Below are positions 1-11,360 of a stretch of DNA of 64,000 bases, one piece after another. Position 1 is the first letter of the stretch, and the number at the start of each line of letters is the position of its first letter. Both the position numbers and the translations under genes were made by a program. The notes beneath the pieces were generated by a model, which was not told the origin of the DNA, did no database searches, and was given only the letters and a program-made list of their open reading frames with translations. Source of the DNA: Stratiolaelaps scimitus (lineage: Eukaryota > Arthropoda > Arachnida > Mesostigmata > Laelapidae); contig JABWDB010000001.1 of the NCBI GenBank assembly GCA_019614645.1, positions 30,249,501-30,313,500 of the forward strand. Reading direction: 5' to 3'.

Positions 1-2420
1 ACGACAGAGCACAGGATGATCCGGCCATAGTTCGGCTGTTGGGCCACACAGCCACGAGAGGAGAACGGCGATTAAGAATCACTTGAAGGGACAGCAACGA
101 TCGATCCTAGAGACGCTGGCTGAACGAGCAGCCGAGAGAGCAGGACGAGCAGCGGAATCAGTTGTGAGATTCAACCGGTTGAATGGGCAGCGATTCTGTC
201 CATGTCCCTCCAAGTGTCGTTCGCCTTATCTATGGTGAATTGATAGAGAGAGAGAGATAGAGAGAGAGAGTGAGAAATTCATTGGCTAGTTGTTATAATA
301 ATAGTTGTAGTTGTAGAAGTAGTAGAAACATTGATGGTCCCGATTTCCGCTTCGTAAATGGACGCCTTAATGCCGTTTAGCTGTTCTCCAAGCAGGAAAG
401 CCGAGTACGGATCGAACGGAGCACAATGACGCCTACGGATTGTCTCTGTCCGCGTGCGTACGTATCTGTGAGGGGGTCAAGTCGATCAAACGGGGGGGCG
501 GGGGTCGAGGAAGACAGATCTTTTACTGGATCGTCCGTTGATCAATCGATTCGTTGGCCGGCAACGTCGCTGCTGTTACCATCGCTGCTGTTGCTGCTCG
601 GTTGTCGCTAAATCGTTCTCTATCATCGTCGGCTATCTCCATCAGCCGCGGAAGAAAACCATAACCTAGATGTTATGAATTCGAGACCACGCCTTTTTTC
701 ATCTCGTCTCCATTTAACGATTCAGTATTTCCTTTAGTCGCTTGACTCGAGATCGAGTCGGCCGATTGTACGGAACAATGAAGAAATACGAGGAGACGTT
801 GCCACACTAATGTACGGGTAACAGGGAAAGAGCGGGAGGGTGAGGTCATTAGTATTTAGCTAATGACTGTGGCTGCGCTGACGACCGCAACTATTACTAT
901 TTGTAACAGGAACTCAGGAGCGCTTGACCATGCCGGGCTTCTATTACAATGCGGGGTGCAAATCAAAATAAAATCAGATAGTCCACTCTCTCTCTCTTTC
1001 TTTATTTCTTTCTACCGTTAGATAAGTGCTAGCGCAGAACAGACGTCGTATAGCAACTTGCTAAGTCATCGGGAACAGAGCAGGCAACTGAAACGTCCTT
1101 AGCCAATTACTGAATTACTGAAGAGTGGAAGCCCCATGAGGACTTGAAGAAGCCGGAGGCTGGTCGAAGAGATCTATAAACAACACGAGAATATCGTTCG
1201 GTGTCACTTTGATTTCTGTGTGTGAGAGTGTGCACACACACACACACGCTTGTTGTCGACGATTCCGCTGCCAAAGATCTCGAATTTCGTAGGAAAAAGC
1301 AACGCTCCAGCTGGCCGGACTCCAGCCCGACTCCTCCGGCGAGCAGAGGGAACAACAACGACGACGACGACAGTTGCAGTTGGCTGTTTGTTGCTGGTGC
1401 TACCACCACGTCCTCTACAACGTTGTAGCTACATGGGGATGCGAGGATGTTGTGGATCGATTAGGAGATTGCTGCTGCCGCTAGGAAGGTGGCCAGCGCC
1501 AGTGAGCGACGACCTCCTGCAGCGACGGTCCCGCGCGGAGTCGGTTGGTCTTAGGTTGCAGGGCGAGTGTGGGGGCGGAGGTGGGGGGAGTTGACGGAGG
1601 ACGAGAAGCCAAGAAGTGAAGAGGTAGCTAGAGGTAGAATGATAGGGCCAGCGACAGAGCTGACACGCCGGAGCGACAGGAAGTAATCTGGGTTCGGGAG
1701 AGAGAGAGTCCCAACGAGAATACGAGGCAGAGAGACATTTCGTCGTCGTCGGCGGTGGCTGCTGCTTCTGCTGTCTGCGGATCTGCTGTTCGCTTGTTTG
1801 ATCTCGAGAGCTGAGATGCAGATTGACGGTAGTACCCCACCGCGGCCGTCAGCAGCAGTAGCCCGAAGGCGGGGATAGGATTCTGCGATTCTTTGTCGTC
1901 GAAAACCGTACGCCGGGTATGTACACCCGATAGTTTAGTACGGCGAAACCAGAGTGGATGGCTCGAATGGCCTAGGGTTGCAGCCGCAGGTTTCGCCACG
2001 CTACTTGAGATCACCGACGTTCGCTACCGTTTCAGCGACTGCGGCTGTTGGGGTCGCTGTTGGCGTTATCGTTGCTGGCTCGGACGAGATCAACTGGCAG
2101 TTCCCTTTGTCACTTAACGAGATAGAAGAAATTGCGCCTGGATGGGGATAGCTTAAATGGGGACTGTTATATACACATACATAACTATCACGAGATTGCG
2201 AATCAATGCGAGATGTTGACACGTTCATTCGAAGGGTAGTCACGTGTATCGGAGACGAGACACGACGGGTAGATCGGACGTGAGAGGCTGGAGATCGTGG
2301 TTGTTTCGTTGTGTACAGATTCTGTGTGCGAAATGTGTACGTGAGATCTGACGATCTTCCGTATACTGCGCTATCACGCGCTGCAAGATCGCATGCGTAT
2401 ATCTGGCCTACACCTACAAC
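1..2420. other. Non-coding stretch with simple repeats
   Basis: I see no supported gene here. The stretch contains a (GA)n tract at 244-274, short CT-rich runs near 988-1002, a (CA)n tract at 1232-1248 and an AAC/GAC triplet run at 1351-1371. The short open frames in this part are low-complexity or overlap on both strands and lack a convincing initiation context. Nothing resembles a conserved domain. Confidence 0.6.
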
Positions 2421-2429
2421 AATTGGGAA

Positions 2430-2590
2430 GCGACCACCAGCGCGGGGCTTGGGCAGGCGAGTCTCTGACTCTAAAAAGCCAGAGGGCGCAGGTTCGAGTC
2501 CCGCTGCGCTCCCGATGATGACATACGAAAGGACTTAGGCATTGTAAAATTGCAGTTCTTTTAATATACCTTTACCAGAACTTAACTTGT
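2430..2590 (+). mobile_element. tRNA-derived SINE, copy A
   Basis: The head (about 2439-2510) is tRNA-like. AGCGCG at 2439-2444 pairs with TGCGCT at 2505-2510 like an acceptor stem. A box-A-like segment lies at about 2446-2458, and box B GGTTCGAGTCC lies at 2491-2501 inside a T-arm with a 7-base loop. The anticodon-arm position holds a CTCTG/CAGAG stem with an enlarged loop, so this is not a working tRNA. The head is followed by about 80 bases of unrelated sequence shared with a second copy on the opposite strand at 11212-11360, including a TTGCAG[TC]TC[CT]TT core. An RNA polymerase III head plus a shared tRNA-unrelated body is the definition of a tRNA SINE. The body is AT-rich at its 3' end. 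The element is diverged and probably old. I did not recognise the family; ticks carry tRNA-derived SINEs such as Ruka, but no match was tested. Confidence 0.6.
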
Positions 2591-2640
2591 AACGAGGTTC
2601 AAGCCGACCTGGTGTATGGCTTCGTACGGCGGTTACTGCA

Positions 2641-2706
2641 AGTACGAACGACCGTAAACGATCTTCGAGTTCGAACGGCCGTAAAAGATCTTCGAGTACG
2701 AACGAA
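2641..2706. repeat. 27-bp tandem repeat, about 2.4 copies
   Basis: Units start at 2641, 2668 and 2695 (the last partial) and share the core CGAACG[AG]CCGTAAA followed by GATCTTCG. Units one and two differ at only a few positions. It lies just downstream of SINE copy A and just upstream of a TATA-like box. Confidence 0.7.
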
Positions 2707-2715
2707 CTGAACGTG

Positions 2716-2751
2716 TATAAATGATTGTCAAAATATCTCGGTTTGTCAGCT
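2716..2751 (+). promoter_or_regulatory. TATA box and initiator-like pair
   Basis: TATAAA at 2716-2721 is followed 32 bases later by a TCA (A at 2748) inside TTTGTCAGC, roughly the spacing expected between a TATA box and an initiator in arthropod promoters. No downstream promoter element is evident and the transcript beyond shows no long open frame. TATAAA is frequent by chance, so this is only a weak promoter candidate. An old transposable element promoter is also possible. Confidence 0.2.
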
Positions 2752-2759
2752 CGTTATAT

Positions 2760-3320
2760 TGTGAGTGATTTCAAAATGAATCGAATTCGGCGGTTAGCCA
2801 CCATTTATTTGCGATGCGTGATACGAAGCCAACAGTTTAACATCGCTCCAACATCGCACATAACTCTGACCGGAGAATGTGTACTTAGTAGAACCACCTG
2901 ATCGGACCTCCTGTGTCATGCACAGAAGGAGCAAGGGCCATTACGACGAAATGAGAGACAGATCCGAGCAGAGCCCAGGCTACTGCGAACGAAAACACAG
3001 CAACAATGACAACGAGACAGCAACTGCTCATATATATATATATCTGAGTGTGCATGTGTGTTTAGGCATACGCGCTCGTCCATAGACAAACACATACGCG
3101 CACATTCACCCAGAGACGAACGGCCACAGACAACAATCCCGTTTCACAAAACCGCAGGAAAATCCCGTCGCTTCTGCGGAGTTTCGTTCAGAGGCGAAGA
3201 GAACGAAGAAGCAGAATAAGAGATCGACGACGCACGCAGAAGTCACTCTAAAGTCGAAGGGGAGAAGAGCCCGAATTCACGAGACCTTGTTGTCTGTTCC
3301 GTGTGCTTCGATTTCGGCTG
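2760..3320. other. No gene seen
   Basis: Ordinary mixed sequence with a short (TA)n run at 3029-3043. The open frame across 2879-3085 is short, runs through the TA tract and has no coding signature I would defend. Confidence 0.6.
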
Positions 3321-4201
3321 CGCTGCTGCTGCTGCTGCTGCGTAGCCGCCTGAACAGCGGAGACGAGCCTGTGGATGCCTCAGTTGGTGCTGCTGCTGCG
3401 GCGACGGACGATTTTAAGTCGAGTTGCTTTGATAGCTGAAGCCGAACGGCTGAGGTGGTGAAGCTCTTCGTTGTGGCCGCTGAGAGGTATCGATAGTGGA
3501 AGCGCCTGCCATGATTGTGGCTGGACGTAGTCGCGGCCGCAGCAGCAGCAGCAGCCGCGTGTTGCTGGTGCCCGTCGAGCGTGTGTTTGGTTTGTTGGCG
3601 TCGATCCGCTGCGCGTGGTCGTTTTATTCACTGATCAGTAGGGAGCCGCAAACTACCTACCGACAACCTATCATCCGATTGTTTACTCCACGATTCGCGT
3701 CGTCTTCAATTCGCCGTCTGAATATCTCGTTGTTGTTGTCTTTTTTTTTTCGCTCGCTGCTGCTTATTTGACTGCTGCTGCTGCTGCTGGTTATGTTGCT
3801 GGCCGTCAAATTACGAAGGACGAGCGACATGGTGGTGGTAGCAGCAGCAGCAGCAAGTTAGCGGATTGGACCAAGAGGACGAATCGTCCTGAGAGTGCGA
3901 TAGCTGTGGGGATGATTTTTGATCAGCAGCAGCAGCAGCAGCAGAAGATGACGACGACGACGACGACGACGAAGGAGCAGAAGACTCGAACAACGAGAAC
4001 AATGCGATTTTGTGTTTGGATTGGGGTTGCTGGCTGTCTGAGACGGCGGACGAGGAGAGCTGATTGGTCGACAGGTCGATATGCATACACAGCAGCCCCC
4101 CGTGTAGGTTTTTCCGCTGGGTGAGTCGGCATCGATGAGGTGAGCCGAATTGGATGGAGACTTCGTAGAGTCGACTCGAAGCCCGAAATGGGGGGGGGGG
4201 G
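3321..4201. repeat. Triplet-repeat cluster and G run
   Basis: The cluster holds (CTG)n at 3321-3341, (CAG)n at 3539-3556, (CTG)n at 3771-3790, (AGC)n at 3838-3856, (CAG)n at 3926-3945, (GAC)n at 3948-3973 and a 12-base G run at 4190-4201. Overlapping open frames on both strands (3768-4124 plus, 3811-4086 and 3923-4309 minus) are homopolymer-rich because triplet repeats lack stops in several frames. On the plus strand CGCTGG abuts GTGAGTC at 4120/4121, a good 5' splice-site match, but no matching coding region is convincing. Confidence 0.8.
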
Positions 4202-4716
4202 AGAGTAGAGTGAGGTCGAGTGATCGAGGCAGTGTTTATGAAACACTTTGTGTAGGCGGGGATGGGCGTCGATTTCTGAATGCGCCCGGTGTGAATGTTT
4301 GCCTAACAATCTCTCTATCTGTCTATCTGCATACCTGATATTTAGAGCGGGCAGTGTTGAGTACTGGCCTTCGACATGGCTGGATTGCTATCGCTGTTGG
4401 AGCTCGCCGCTAAAGCCACCGGTGAACCCTGGAATGATGCAGGCTATATATATATATATGATGAACGAATGCATATGGGCATTGTCAATGTTATTCTTGT
4501 ACCCTGTATCATTGGATATATATGATTTATTCAGACGTACGGACGTACATCCACTGCTCATCATTCACCATACAAACTATAGCAACTACTTGGTAGTGTG
4601 ACAATGTTCATTGGGGCATTGGTGGATGCCACTCAACAACAAAAACAGCAACAACATCATAAAGGAACCCTGGAGCTTTTTCTATCGCCATCGCTGCTGT
4701 TAATGGCGTTACTTAC
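4202..4716. other. No gene seen
   Basis: Contains a short (TA)n run at 4444-4460 and otherwise mixed sequence. Two overlapping plus-strand frames (4248-4601, 4598-4996) have hydrophobic random-looking translations and no domain. Confidence 0.55.
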
Positions 4717-4952
4717 CGATGGCTTGAGTCAATCCGCCCGGTCGCGTAGCGCTCTTGAGTTTGAGCCTTTAGACGAACCTGGAGCCGAATTGTTTCAGCG
4801 TCCTTTGCCGAACCTGCTTCTTCTGCTGCTGCTGTTGCCTGTCTACGATGCGATGTTTGTATGTGGCGTTTCCCTCGGTATCTTCCGCTCACGTGTCCTT
4901 TTCTGGCCGTGTATTGTCGCTGCTTGCGAGAGTCACAGCCGCCAAGACTCAA
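4717..4952 (-). CDS. Candidate internal exon, unknown protein
   Basis: I do not recognise this sequence. A minus-strand frame of about 78 codons runs without a stop and ends at a strong 5' splice-site match: the exon would end CATCG and the intron begin GTAAGTAA (first intron base 4716), leaving phase 2. The translated part is basic and polar, with a short Ala/Glu-rich stretch over an imperfect CAG tract and then a charged segment containing ETIRLQVRLKAQTQERYATG. No start codon is required if it is internal. No 3' splice site stands out clearly at the upstream end; one possibility is a TAGACAG just before the CAG-rich part. It could equally be a chance frame beside a chance GTAAGT. Confidence 0.2.
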
Positions 4953-4959
4953 GTCTTAT

Positions 4960-5865
4960 CTCCCTCTCTTTCTGTCTCTATCTCTCGGCAAAGTAAATGT
5001 CCGATGAAGTCAATAAATTTGAAGTTTAACAGCTTCGATCGACGAAAGAACCCCGACCAGCCGCCGCCGCCGCCGCCGTCGACTAGAGGAGCGATCAGAC
5101 AAGCCCGATGCAGGGGGCAGAATATGCAGCAGCAGCAGCAGCAGCAACATCAGCAGAACCAGCAACGCCACTTATGGTAACGGCAACACAACAACATCAA
5201 CAACAGCCGCATCAGCATTAGCAGGTTCTTCAAGCTGGCTCTTCGCGACAAAAAGACGCGAAAAGGAGAAGCAATAGGGGACAGCAGCGATGAAGGCAGT
5301 TGGGAAGGAGGGAAATTCGGCGCCTGATGCTGCCGGCAACCGCCGCCACCGCCGGATACCGGCGGCGTCATTGCAGCGCGAAGGAAAAAGTTTAACGGTC
5401 TGCCTGCTGTTGCTTCTGCTGCTGTTGGATGAGTGGCGAGAGCGAGCCTACGAGCCGATACGACTTGTTGCTGTACGACTTGGCCGGCGCCTGCATTGCT
5501 GGTGCCGGCTGACGCTGTTTGGCTTTGCTGTTTGGCCTGTGAGCGTCGCTGTGACAGTGATAAGATGTCAACGAGGCCTGTCGAATCAGCAATATCGCCA
5601 ATAGCGAGAGGAGACGCCAGAGGAGGCAGTGACGCCAGCTATTGCAGCAACAACAGCAGCAGCAGCAACGGCGGCGGAGGCGGCTGCCAGTGTAGCCATG
5701 GGTCGTAGAGAGGATATCTAAACAGAAGAAATTTCTTCGTCTGCTTTCTCTTCGTTTTCTTTTGCGGATCGCTTCTTTATTTCTTCGTTTCTCGTAGCTT
5801 TAATAACGACGACGCTGGAAAACGCGAGCGATAGGGAGAGAAAAAAAGGCAATATACACAGTGGT

Positions 5866-5867
<2 letters not shown>
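4960..5867. other. Triplet-rich, no supported gene
   Basis: Holds (CCG)n at about 5060-5077, (CAG)n at about 5126-5147 and more imperfect CAG, CAA and GGC triplets up to 5700. The frames here on both strands are low-complexity. No splice-consistent coding segment was found. Confidence 0.6.

Positions 5868-5900
<33 letters not shown>
5868..5900. repeat. (TA)n microsatellite
   Basis: A 33-base uninterrupted TA tract. Confidence 0.97.
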
Positions 5901-5901
<1 letters not shown>

Positions 5902-6861
5902 GGACACGTATGCAGCAGTTGTATAGAAAGCAACGCAAGAGAACACACACAGAGTAGTCACTCACCCACAGAGGTAAACGGGATAGCTATCGAGACAGTC
6001 CGAAGTACAAGAAGGCAAATACCTATAGAGCAGTCATGGCAGAAGCGCGTAGAGTGGCACCGCTTTCGCAGAGCCATACGATGCCTAGCATAGGCCATCC
6101 ACGGATTCTATTGACTCTGAATCCACGAGGTGCTCCACGGTGGTGATGCAACAGCGGTGCTGATGTCCGAGGAGGGCCAGCAGAGAGAGTAGATCATCCC
6201 AGTCATGGATCGATTCGATGAAAGGATCGATCAGCTGAATATGTGTATATATATATATAAAATAAAAAGTCAATGATAGGGATAAATGTATGTGTGTATG
6301 TCGGTAGACGTGGATATAAGCAACTATCTAATAGAATCAGGCAACATCAACAATGAAAAGCATAAGAAAATAAAACGAGGGATAAATTTAAGTCAGCCAG
6401 TATATCGTACCGAATACGCATATGGTATATGAGGACAACGAACACTGAGGCGCCCTGCTGTGGTGTCGCGATAGCGTCACGGCAACTGCATTGTATTTTC
6501 TATGCGGCGATTATGCCGTGTTACAGAAGTGCCGGGCCAGCAGAAGCAAGAATAGAGCACTGCCGGCTCGTGACATCACCGATGGGCGTCCGCCACTTTT
6601 GTGACACATACTGTCCGAAAGGTTGACACTGTCTCTCGAAGACAAATGACTTTCGTGAGCTTGTTTTAGCTGACGTCGTTTATCTGCTTCAATGTCTAGT
6701 TTTGTTCACATTGAGCATATAATGAGCGTTTATTCGTTATGCTGGAGTCGAAGAGAGAGCTGATGCTAATTGATCTTGGGGCTAGGTGGAGCGGAACGAA
6801 TAGTTTTGTTGCATCGTCGCAAGACGAGATCTCACTACAAATTTCCTTGAGTCAATAACAA

Positions 6862-6862
<1 letters not shown>
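5901..6862. other. No gene seen
   Basis: Mixed, moderately AT-rich sequence with a short (TA) run near 6247-6258. The 65-codon plus frame at 6429-6626 is cysteine-containing but has no recognisable motif or splice context. Confidence 0.55.

Positions 6863-6894
<32 letters not shown>
6863..6894. repeat. (TA)n microsatellite
   Basis: A 32-base uninterrupted TA tract. Confidence 0.97.
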
Positions 6895-6896
<2 letters not shown>

Positions 6897-7739
6897 GAAT
6901 TCATTAGGCCTGATTATGTCTGATATACTTGGCATTCACTGCTTCCAATAGCGAAAGGACACTAGTTATATACGCATAGACAATGAGCACGTTCAACTAG
7001 GAAATTGGCCACCGGGAACCATGTTTGTGGCCATGATTCTTCAATTTCATTTTCAACTATTCTTCTTCGGAAGCACACGAAGGATGCCGAAACTACGGCT
7101 CGCCCTCTATGTGACCATTCGCGCAGAGAGATCAAGAACAAGCAGCGTCGTAACGATAACTCGGTATTGTTTTTCCTTGATGTGTACGCTGCTTGGGGTG
7201 GTGTTGATCGTTCAGATGCTCCACAGCCTCTGCCCCGGCTAAACATGAGCGGTGAGCTCGAGCGTGCCGCCATCTGGGGCGGCGGAGCAGCCGTTCACCA
7301 CTGGTTCCGTGATGTGATTGTGGGCTTTTTCTACTACTACTGCTACCGACACTAGTACAACTATCACAAGTAAAAGTACGACAGCTACTATTTGTAGACC
7401 CATCCTGAAAATGCCTATGTGAATGTCTGCGTGTGTGTGTATGTTATCGAGCGCGTTTTCGCTTGCGCCAGCAGCTCGTGCTGGTAGTAGCAGCTCCTCT
7501 TCTTGTGTCCGTGTCCGCTGTGCATGATCCGCTTTTCGGTAGGATGTTGTGTCTGTGATCCACGATTCAGTTCGTTTTCTCTACTGATCTCTTGCTGACG
7601 TTCCATCCCTCTTGCCGTCGACGAAGCGAGCGATCGAGCGGCCGACGACGACAGTGATACAATTTATGACAGTGGATCTTCTTCCTTAAGGGTGTTACGG
7701 CAACAGAGGGGGTTTGGGTTGCGGGGGGTGGATAGATGA
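6895..7739. other. No supported gene
   Basis: Overlapping plus (7005-7355) and minus (6962-7273) open frames of about 100 codons cross this stretch. Neither has a good start context or domain, and their mutual overlap argues for chance. Confidence 0.5.
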
Positions 7740-8006
7740 GTGGCTAGTGGGTCGAGGAGAATACAAGGTGGTGGCACAGAGAATAAATGTAATATCTCCT
7801 CGCTCTCACAAATGTATTCCTCTAACGAAGAAGGGAGACGGAAGGTCAACGAGGTCAAAAACACACTACATCTCCTTGGGCTCGAGCACGAACAGACGCA
7901 GGCAGATACCTACGCGCTACACGCGCGGGTGTACAGGCCCACAGGCAGACGTGAATGCGATTTCTGCCGGGAAATCTCCACCGAGTGTGCATTTGCACAG
8001 GGCTGA
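7740..8006 (+). CDS. Weak coding candidate, unknown protein
   Basis: I do not recognise this. The frame of 88 codons is free of simple repeats. It has a polar, possibly helical middle (KVNEVKNTLHLLGLEHEQTQ) and a C-terminal CxxC pair with a third Cys nearby (CDFCREISTEC). There is no good ATG start; it would need to be part of an exon. A second plus frame and two minus frames overlap it, so a chance frame is quite likely. It is listed because the translation is not low-complexity. Confidence 0.12.
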   Translation: MASGSRRIQGGGTENKCNISSLSQMYSSNEEGRRKVNEVKNTLHLLGLEHEQTQADTYALHARVYRPTGRRECDFCREISTECAFAQG

Positions 8007-8152
8007 TTCGTTTTGACAGTGATCGTAGGATGTGAGACGTGTGTGTGTGTGCGTGCTTGTGCACTGTGTGCTATATACGAAGTTTGTACTGCTCACACCA
8101 TCAAATACTCGTTCAACCCTAACGTGAGGGCGTGCAGCACAATGTACTATAT

Positions 8153-8203
8153 TTCTCTCTCTCTCTCTCTGCCTATACATTTATATATATATATATATAT
8201 ATC
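8153..8203. repeat. Compound (CT)n-(TA)n microsatellite
   Basis: A CT tract at 8153-8170 is followed closely by a TA tract at about 8181-8203. The same order recurs at 20371-20466 and 58327-58375. Confidence 0.95.
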
Positions 8204-8594
8204 TCGACGGCTAGCACGCCTACGGCTATTTTGCCTTTCACAGCCTGATCGACTGCCTACCATCATCGAATTCGGTGGAGGGGGGCACTAGTGCGCGCAT
8301 TTACAAACAGGAACATGTCTCGTTGTATACAGGCCGGTCATCAGTTGCCGCTTTCTACTGTACGCTCGTTGTGGTTTCTCGCGCTGGTGCTGCTGCTGTT
8401 GCTGTTGTTTTTGCTGTTATTGATTCTGCGGCATGATGCTGCTACCTATTCTGGTGGATGAAGGAGATCCGGCCAGGCAAAGCGGAGGACAGCAACGACC
8501 TCGGCGGCGGTGGCCGCGGAGAAGACCCCCTGTCGTGGTAGATGCCTCCTCGCGGCGGGTTGCACGTCTTCGGCAGCGTTGGTGCTGTTCTTAC

Positions 8595-8771
8595 TGCTGC
8601 TGCTGCTGCTGTGGCGACGGCAGCGGCGGTCGCTGCTGCCTCTGGCCCTGGTGTTCCTACAGCCCCGAAGGCTGCATGTTTGCCCGGTGTCAGCTCACGC
8701 CGATAGCGAGTTAACGCTGTGAGCAGCACCGTTTCTAGTTGTTGAACGAATGTAGATAGATCCTCACACAT
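8595..8771 (-). CDS. Candidate first coding exon, unknown protein
   Basis: I do not recognise this. On the minus strand an ATG (8771-8769) opens a 59-codon frame beginning MCEDLSTFVQQLETVLLTAL, followed by a short basic stretch and an Ala-rich tail made by imperfect GCA repeats. The frame meets GTAAGA at 8594-8589, a fair 5' splice site, after a phase-0 GCA codon. Reading on without splicing gives a Pro/Arg-rich tail to 8442. The Ala tract and GTAAGA both lie in a CTG-rich region, which weakens the case. No homolog or domain is evident. Confidence 0.17.
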
Positions 8772-11211
8772 ATTCACTGACGTGCGTAGACAATCACATA
8801 CACCATAGCTGTATGCAACATACCAGGCGCAGCTTCGTCTCAAGGCTAGCGGGAAACGTTTTGCCCAAACAAGAAAAAGACGAAGTGCTACTAAGCCAAC
8901 GTGTGAGCTGACACTCCGAGCATGCATCTCGAAGGTCTTTTAAGCTCTACCCGATCGGACCTGCCCTGTGCGCGTGTGCGCCATTTCGCGTAGTTGTTCG
9001 ACGCTGCACAACGATTTGTTCCTATGGCCGATGATTCGTCTCCTCTGCCGCTCGAACGGCAGTGTCTCGTCCACGCTGATCTCTACTAGCCAGCTCCACT
9101 GCTTTGCTTTGGCTGGTAACAGCAGAAGTAGAAGTAGAAGTGGAAGAAGACGAGGAGGAAGCCACGGGGGCTGGAGCTGCCAGCAGCATCAGCGATGTAG
9201 TCAATGTAGAAATAACAGAAGCCTCAGAGGTTCGATCCGTCGCCTCGACAGATCGACTCGTAGCTATCGCCTCCCCTCGTCTTTCCTTCTCGATCTGCTT
9301 GACAAAGCGTATTTGTTTTGCTAACAGCTAGATTGGACAGCGGCGCCGCCGCCAGCGCTTAGGGAAACAGGCATGTCGACTGTTCGGCTGCACGCGGACG
9401 CCGACGGAGGCGGGCGCACTGTCGGACACCGCCACCGATTCGAATCGAACAGCAAAACATCGCTCGATACGAGCGCCACTGCCGTTACGACGACAACCTA
9501 CAACGATGGCGACCAGCGCCGCAACCGGGTCGGCGATGTGACGATTTTCAGCGTATTGTCTCCACTCACTCACTGGGTCCACGTCGGCCTCCCGAGTGGG
9601 CTTTGTCCTCCCCCGTTTCTAGCTCCCCCTGCGACCCCACTCTGCGACCCCAATCGAGACGGGATTCTTCGACGGACCAGCCATGTGACTTCTTAATCGT
9701 TTCGAGATTCTGCCGTCGATCGACGGTCAGTTGAAACCGTTGGTTTTATTTGTAAACGCGCCGAGTACTACACATGTACGCCTTGCCTCTTACCGCGCGC
9801 GCTTAGCTGAGCAGGTGAAACTATCCGCTGGCAGGCAGGTGACTCGGCGTAGGGTGGTTAGCGTCGCGAAACATTAGGTGTCGTTGACGATGCATGCTGT
9901 GTTCGTTGTTACAGGCGGACGACGGCGGTGCCGGATTCTGCGGAAACTCTACGGACACCTTTGGGGGGCATCTCCCTCGACGCTATTTTATACTCTCCCT
10001 CTCTCTTTCGCGATTTTCGTTCTGTAGACGGCGATGGCTGTAACTGTGGCTGTGGTGTAACATCTATGGAGATTGTAGCAACGCGCCACTACTGTCGCCT
10101 TCATATGGAATCATACGATTTCGTCCCCATCTGATTCATCGCCGCCGACCTGCTTGCTGTCTCTGATGTCTGCTTTGTTATTTTGTTCATTTTGTTATTA
10201 CGACACTGCTGTGGATGGAGGACGATCCAGTCGGTCCAGGGTCCAGTTATCTTCGAGGGCGATGCTGGCGGTATCGTTTTTGTCCACGTTCATGCGCCTG
10301 TCCAGCGGCGTATGCGTTGGCACAGTCGGTGCACCACATTGAGTACGTTGGCAGAACCAAAACGGGCTGATACTTGCTGACTGATACTTGTTCTAATTAG
10401 CCATTGAATATATTGGGAGCGTACGGTTTTAGTATAACAATATGACTTATTTCTCACTCTCTCTCGGTCTCTCTCTCTTCTATATGCCGTACCTGTGAAT
10501 AGTTGTTGTCGCCCGCTGCTTTATCATCGAGCGATGCAAATGACGCGAGCGGCGGCGGCGCGATTCGAGGGATCGTTTCCCCCGGCAAGTTCGCAATCCG
10601 CAGCAGATACATAAATTATCAACGCGGCAATTATGAAGCCTATCAGCACGCTTCACACAAGAAGCTGCCGCTCATTACGCTGGGGTAGAGCTGTTGTTTC
10701 GACGACACGTTCCTAATCAAAGGTGCAACTGCAGCAGCAGTTGTTATTGTCGCCGCTGCTACTGCTACGGGTCTTGCTGCCCGCTTGATAAAACAAAATT
10801 CCAAACGTGTTTTGTAGAACAGAAGCAGATGCTGCTGACGCAACGTCTTGGATCCACAGACCAGTGGAAATAATGACGGCAGCCACAGTGCCAGCGGAGC
10901 TGGGATCTGGACAAGGCTCGAAAGGTAACGAGGATCAGAACAATACTAATATACGAATTCCTCGGATAGAAGTGTTCTTCTCCTTTGTCTATTCAGATAA
11001 GCGCTTATTTGGAGTCGTCGGCTGTTTATTGGAGGACGGCCGACTCACAGTGCGCTGATGACGTTAGATGTTGTCGACGGTCCCCTTGCCTGTTATGCAG
11101 ATCGGACGTTGCCACCCTGGGGTATTTGACGGTAATTGCACACATGATGGTGGTTTCGTTCTTCCCGTTATAAGCTGTCCTGTCATAGTCTAATGATTGC
11201 CTCGCTAATTA
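8772..11211. other. No supported gene
   Basis: Mixed sequence with short GAA- and GTA-rich patches near 9121-9160 and short CTCTC runs near 10453. Frames such as 9373-9696 plus and 9328-9582 minus overlap antisense to one another and show no domain. Nothing else stands out. Confidence 0.55.
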
Positions 11212-11360
11212 ATTTTAATTAAATTAAAGCTTTATTGGTTTATTGAAGGAGCTGCAAGTTAACCATGCTTAAGCTCTCTTATGTGTCACGCAGCGGGCTC
11301 GAACCCGCCGCCTCTGGCTTTCGACAGTCAGAGACTTCGCCGTCCAAGCCACCGCGCTGA
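11212..11360 (-). mobile_element. tRNA-derived SINE, copy B
   Basis: Read on the minus strand, this begins with a tRNA-like head (11358 down to about 11285). It opens AGCGCGGT, then has box-A-like TGGCTTGGACGG (11351-11340), a CTCTG/CAGAG stem with an enlarged loop, and box B with GGTTCGAGCCC (about 11305-11295). The T-loop is one base shorter than in a real tRNA. The body then matches SINE copy A at 2430-2590 over about 65 bases, with GCAT, TTGCAG[TC]TC and AATA[AT]ACC blocks in the same order. It ends in an AT-rich TTAATTAAATTAA-like tail. Similarity over both head and body shows a dispersed family rather than two independent tRNA relics. Confidence 0.6.

Noticed and set aside
3768..4309. 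Poly-Gln, poly-Thr, poly-Ser and poly-Val frames
   Set aside because: Each run coincides with a CAG or GAC DNA repeat and is open in several frames and on both strands.
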